Source: Typha latifolia (lineage: Eukaryota; Streptophyta; Magnoliopsida; Poales; Typhaceae). Taken from it: a DNA stretch of 64,000 nucleotides. Below are positions 59,437 to 64,000 of this stretch, in pieces. Each line of letters starts with the position of its first letter. The stretch's first letter is position 1. Under the pieces are notes generated by a model, which was given only the letters and a program-made list of their open reading frames with translations, was not told the DNA's origin and ran no database searches. Made by a program: the position numbers and the translations under genes. The stretch spans positions 5,417,001 to 5,481,000 of the forward strand of contig CM034112.1 of NCBI GenBank assembly GCA_019914945.1, read 5' to 3'.

Positions 59437-59951
59437 GGGGAAATTATATTTTACCTCTTTGTGGTTTGTCTCAATATCACAAAGCCATCATGTATTTTCA
59501 ATTTAAACAGTTAATCCCCATATGGTATTAACTAAAGTATATCTATTATTTCTTTTTATCGTATTTGACCACACTAGAGATCGAATTTAAAGATCCTCAT
59601 TAGAAAAATATTTGTAGAGGATTTGATAGGCTTTCTAAGAAATTTAAAATAATATCAATCAGATTTTAAATTATAAATATATTGAATATATGTATGTTTT
59701 TATCATATTTGTGTCATCTAAAATTTTATTACTATTATTTTAAGTATCTTGAAAAGCTTATCTAATCCTCTATAACTTTACCTCTAATGAGGATCTTCAA
59801 ATTCGACATCTAGTGTCATCAAATATGATAAAAAAAAGATAATATATGCATTTTAGTCTAGACCATATGAGGATTAAGTCCTTAAGTTAGAAACATATAG
59901 GGCTTTATAAAATTGAGCCAAACCACAAAAGGGTAAAATGTATTTAATCCT
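59437..59951. mobile_element. Long-inverted-repeat MITE or foldback element (about 515 bp)
   Basis: The two halves are imperfect inverted copies over most of their length: TTTGTGGTTTG, TTAATCCxCATATGGT and GATCCTCATTAGA on the left recur inverted on the right. There is little unpaired centre. Flanks are AAATAAA-like on both sides but too simple to prove a duplication. A shorter related copy lies at 13497-13790. Confidence 0.65.
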
Positions 59952-60192
59952 AAATAAAAGATTACAAACAACTTAGTTCATAATAAATCAAAGATGTTCA
60001 GAGATACAATCTACATATTTATATTATTTCTTTTTTCTTTCATCTTTATAATGACATATTATGTGTTTAAAATGAGTTGTTGATTAGAAAGTTTTGATCT
60101 ACGGAATTTTAGTAGTTCAGCATTTTAATACAATATTAAACAATTTATTGTCGAACAATAAGAATTTAACTGTTCCGTGTTTTATGTTTAAA
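59952..60192. other. AT-rich DNA
   Basis: Nothing recognised. Confidence 0.4.
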
Positions 60193-60742
60193 TGTTACAA
60201 TCCGACCACATGGGAGTTGAGTCAAGTTAGTTACTTAGCTTTATCTTATTGTTTTGAATTTCAAATAAATCAGATAATCCGTATGTGGATCCGATCCGCT
60301 ATGAATTTTACTCATATAAATAGGGGTGGACATGTATTGATAATTATCATTGGAAGAAATATGAGTTTAGCCAGTTATTATTTTTGTCTTTATCTTTTAT
60401 CTAGCCATTAGATTACTTTATCTTTCTAAGAGTATATCATAGCCGTAGAAGCATCCCAACCTTCCAACCCTAGCCACCTCCTACCTCTAGCAGCCACCCT
60501 ACAATACAGCCATCCCCATCACCACCCTTTGGCATCTATAACACTCCGACGACCGCCACAATTTTAGATATTTACCATTCTGCCCTCTCTGACCTATCTC
60601 TACTATTTTATTTTTAGTATTTTATCCCGACCTCCGATTTAGGTGAAGCTAGAGCCATTAGAACCCTATATCAAGAGATTAGCTCCACCTAAATTTTTAT
60701 AATTTTCTTATTTTCGAATCGGTCCAAATCTGACTTGTAACA
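60193..60742 (+). mobile_element. Solo LTR of the gag-only gypsy family
   Basis: Starts TGTTACAATCC and ends GACTTGTAACA, with terminal TGTTAC/GTAACA inverted repeat. It aligns with the minus-strand LTRs at 34881-35441 and 37464-38050: TAGCTTTATCTTxTT, ATGTGGATC, GAGTTTAGCCA, CCCTAGCCA, CAGCCACCCTAC, CTCCGACGAC. No internal region adjoins it. Flanks TTAAA and AGAAA do not match. Confidence 0.8.
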
Positions 60743-61156
60743 AGAAAAGATAAAATTCTCTTTTCCTAGTAAAGTGTTGAATATTTTAGTATTTTTCTTT
60801 AATAAAAAACTGATAAGATCAACATTTGACTTAGAGAACAAATTTTGAAACTTATCAGTATTTTACTACCAATAATATATAGATCCCTTTTAATATTAAA
60901 TTTAAGATATAAATTATTTTATTAAAGGGCTATTTGGTTTATTATATTTAGAAATATATGTGTATTACATGTTTTCCTAAGATGTTGTATCTAGAGAAAC
61001 AAATGGCTTATTTGGTTGCTGTATTTCATAACGTTATATTTGTTAAACACATATTTAGTTAGTTATATTTTATAATAACTTATTTAGAAAATAAATATTT
61101 AATTAGAGGAGAATAAAAGAGAGGAGAGGAAATGTGAGTTAGTGGTGAGGATGATA
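60743..61156. other. AT-rich DNA
   Basis: No gene or defined element seen. Confidence 0.4.
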
Positions 61157-61892
61157 ATAGGCTACGGAACGATTCTTTCAAGATCTGGATTTATTATAGG
61201 AAGTAGTCCGCCCAACCGAAGAAAAATATTTACAAAATATTCTCCTAAGTGAGATCTATCTGTAACTCATCATTTTGTATTTACGCCCTTCATATATTCG
61301 AAATACAATATGGACAAAAACATGATACAGTGCGGATGATGGTGGTAGTGACGAGTGGAATGGATGTTAGGGTTATGAATGATAATGGAGATGAGGGTGA
61401 ATGGTTGATGATATTTAAATGGATAAAGATAAAGGGAAAGAAGTGGTTGAGATCTTAAAGAAGAGATGGAGGGCTCGACAGACGAAGGAGATTAAAAGTT
61501 AGGAGAGACCTTGCCAATGGTAGAGGTGGTAGGTTGGTGAAGAGGGAGGAGAGATATTAGGGTAGAGAAACTAGAGAGAAGATAGAGAGGCAAGAAACCA
61601 ATATTCCAATAGCATAATAATTTTGATTGCTATCCACACCTTTATAGAGGCTAGCCAATAAGCCAAAATAATAATTATTAACCCTAATTCTAGTGGATTC
61701 CCGCCGATTGTGTTCGAACGCGCCCGATCGAGTTCGAACGCCCAAAATGTATTCTCTGTTTTTACAAATCTGATGCAGGTGTTCGAACGCGATCCTTCCA
61801 CGTTCGAACACAACCTAAAAAAAATTTATTTTAATAAAAATAAATAACTAATGCAATAGGAAAAGACTCTAACAAGGTGTATTAGCCCACCA
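61157..61892 (-). repeat. 3' LTR of a minus-strand chromovirus
   Basis: The reverse complement matches the LTRs at 13980-14884 and 19364-20700, starting TGGTGGGCTAATACACC next to a polypurine tract and ending near TAGCCTAT. The last 25-30 bp present in the other copies are missing. TTCGAA motifs lie at 61710-61810. Minus-strand frames at 61557-61813 are artefacts of these repeats. Confidence 0.8.
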
Positions 61893-61908
61893 TGCTTCCC
61901 CCACTTTG
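61893..61908 (-). other. Polypurine tract of the minus-strand chromovirus
   Basis: Minus strand AAGTGGGGGAAGCA directly precedes the LTR's TG, the expected primer site for plus-strand synthesis. Confidence 0.7.
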
Positions 61909-64000
61909 TCCTCAAGGTCTAAAGTCGAGGAAACACTCCAAGATATCCGTCTCCAACTCCCAAGTCGCCTCATCAGATGGCTTGCCAAGCCACTCGACTA
62001 GAACCTCCATCTCTAATCTGGTACCATGACGTCGTCGGTGCCTAGCAAGTACACGAACTGGCTCTACGATCTCTGTCTCCTCCAATTGCTCTAGTAGAAC
62101 TGATCCAACGACCTCATGATCTCCAATCCACTCCCTCAGCAATAAAATATGGAAGACAGGATATACTCTCGACCCCACCAATAACTCCAAACGATACACA
62201 ACCGGACCAATACACTCTAACTCTCAAACCATACTAAAGTAGTGATGTACTAACTTCTAGTTTTGCAGTGGATGCAAGGTCACATGTTGATACAATTGCA
62301 CCCTCACGAACACCCAATTGCCGACGTCGAACTCTTGCTCCCGATTGCTGCGATCATAAACTTGCTTCATGTGGTTTTGAGCAAGTTTAAGATGAGCACA
62401 CTACCTCCTCAATGTGGCGTCTCTATCCATCAAAACTAAGTCCATCTCCATTCGATCTACAGATGCCACTGGATCATAAGCATGAATGACAAAGCCATGC
62501 GCCCATACACCACCTCAAACGGGGTTATGACAATGTTGTTGTGGTAGATGGTGTTGTAAGACCATTCCACCTATGGTAAGAACTCCAACCATCATCTTAG
62601 CATCTATCTAACAAAGCACCTCAAGTACTGCTCAATGTCTCGATTGACCACCTTAGCTTAGCCATTCGTTTGTGGATGGTAAGCTGAACTGAAGTTCAAT
62701 CAAGTCCCCTACAATATGAAAAACTCCATCCAAAAGTCGCTTATAAATACACGATTACTATCCGGGACAATCGTGTGTGGCATGCCATGTAACTGAGCAA
62801 TATCTCTAACAAAAATTTCAGCCATTGACCTGGCTGAATATGGATGTGACAAAGCAGAAAAGTGTGCATACTTGTTCAATCTATCAACACCATAAAAATA
62901 ATGGAATAACCACGTACCAGTTGAAGACCCTCAATGAAATCCATAGAAATGTCTTCTCAAACACAATCTAGTATCGATAGAGGCTGTAATAATTCAACCG
63001 ATTTCAATGTGGTTGCCTTAGCCCTTTATAAACTTCGCAAGCACGGACAAAACTTCTCACATCTTGCCTCAATCTTGGCCACGTGCAACTTTGAGATATC
63101 CTCCTATAAGTCCTCAAGACACCCTCATGACCAGCCTTTGGAGTTTGGTGGAAGTGCTCTAATAATTTCTACTGCAATCCATCATTTGCGAGCACCCAAA
63201 TGCACCCGCGGTCCAGCAGCAAACCGCCTGTATTCTCCAACTCTGGATGACGCTCCGGATCATCCAAAACTTCCTATAACAATCTCAAAATATCTAGGTC
63301 ATATGTACATGCATACCTCAGCTCATCAAGAAAAGAAAAGGTATGAGAAGAATAGGCTGCAAGCTCAGTGGTATTGGGTTGGCATGATAGTGCATCCACC
63401 GCTTTATTTTTCGTTCTTTTCCTGTATTGAATTTCATAATCATACCCCAGTAATTTTGTGACCCATCTTTGTTGTGTCGAAGTATGAATACGTTGTCTCA
63501 TAAAGTATGGAAGGCTCCTTTGATCGGTTCAAATAATGAATCGCTTACTGATCAAGGCCTCCACTTTGTCACCGCATGCAGAATTGCCAACATCTCTCTC
63601 TCGTAGGTTGATAATTGCTAGAATTTTTGTGATAAGGCATTTCTAAGAAAAGCTATGGGATGTCCTTCTTGCATTAGTACAGCTCCTATGCCAACTCCTA
63701 ACACATCATATTCCACAACGAACTCTTTGGCAAAATTCGGTAGAGCTAGCACGGGCGCCGTTGTCATTGCTGTTTTCAGTTTCTCAAAAGCTGTATAGCT
63801 TCATCCGTCCATCTAAAAGAGTCCTTCCTTAGTAAAAAGTGAGACAAGCAACGATCTTGCCATACCCGGCAATGAAGCGGCGATAATATCCGGTCAACCC
63901 TAAGAATCCTCGCAATCCTGTGGTGGTAGTAGGAATCGGCCAAGCGGTCATGCATGCTACACCTTCTGCTGAGATTATGTGGCCGCTACACCTTCTGCTG
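61909..64000 (-). pseudogene. Chromovirus pol, 3' half (reverse transcriptase end, RNase H, integrase, chromodomain), runs off the window
   Basis: Reading down from 64000: a reverse transcriptase end ([14 protein letters not shown] at about 63860-63900); RNase H to 63274 (RWVTKLLGYDYEIQYRK); then integrase parts overlapping 62560-63060 in broken frames. A 95-codon open stretch at 61912-62199 encodes YRLELLVGSRVYPVFHILLL and a chromodomain ending VLVEWLGKPSDEATWELETD. The chromodomain defines a chromovirus and is thought to guide integration to modified histones. The DNA matches the plus-strand copy at 17.6-19.35 kb, so the two belong to one family. Stops and shifts are abundant. The plus frame at 62934-63461 is antisense to integrase. 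Confidence 0.85.

Noticed and set aside
62934..63461. 175-codon plus-strand frame
   Set aside because: Antisense to chromovirus integrase and RNase H DNA; the equivalent opposite frame exists at 18328-18549.
1..64000. tRNA, rRNA, CRISPR array, organelle-derived DNA or integrated virus
   Set aside because: No cloverleaf-type gene, rRNA block, spaced short direct-repeat array or viral protein motif was seen by eye; a tRNAscan or profile search would be needed to exclude small items.

Overview
This is a transposon-rich stretch of a flowering-plant nuclear genome. The evidence is AT-rich intergenic DNA, SAUR auxin-response genes, a spliced plant-type gene for the U3 snoRNP protein IMP3, and Ty3/gypsy chromoviruses, L1-type LINEs, hAT transposons and MITE-like elements typical of angiosperms. 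The species cannot be fixed from the sequence. I found no tRNA, rRNA, CRISPR array or bacterial-type operon, and no convincing new functional system. The value of the window lies in a readable history of nested insertions.

Host genes are few. Three SAUR loci lie at 24.7-29.4 kb: one intact on the minus strand, one frameshifted on plus, and one intact on plus. The two plus-strand copies form a tandem duplication that includes their promoters. A complete IMP3 gene lies on the minus strand (49193-55795). It has four coding exons giving 182 residues, a 5'-UTR intron and a telo-box-like promoter motif. Its third coding intron is swollen to 5.3 kb by a 3.75-kb hAT element with perfect 8-bp target duplications.

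Left part (1-24.7 kb): two SAUR-promoter-like segments in inverted orientation (about 0.8-1.2 and 12.2-12.5 kb); a 3.16-kb gypsy LTR (4852-8009); a copia-type gag relic with LTR on the minus strand (8.9-11.2 kb); a degenerate plus-strand chromovirus (13980-20700) with a triplicated primer-binding site and a 499-bp hAT MITE in its 3' LTR; and three LINE/LTR relics (20.7-24.2 kb), one interrupted by a decayed hAT-like element.

Middle part (30-48 kb): AT-rich tandem repeats are followed by one old LINE cut into four pieces by three later insertions. These are a gag-only gypsy element (34881-38050), a 3.3-kb solo LTR with a 5-bp duplication (38158-41454) and a 6.1-kb LINE of the same broad type with a 10-bp duplication (41918-48035).

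Right part (56-64 kb): a hAT-like non-autonomous element, a Myb/SANT-like pseudogene, two MITE-like inverted-repeat elements, a solo LTR of the gag-only family, and a minus-strand chromovirus of the same family as the one at 14-20 kb, which runs off the window end. Almost all long reading frames other than IMP3 and the two intact SAURs are transposon fragments or chance frames in low-complexity DNA.
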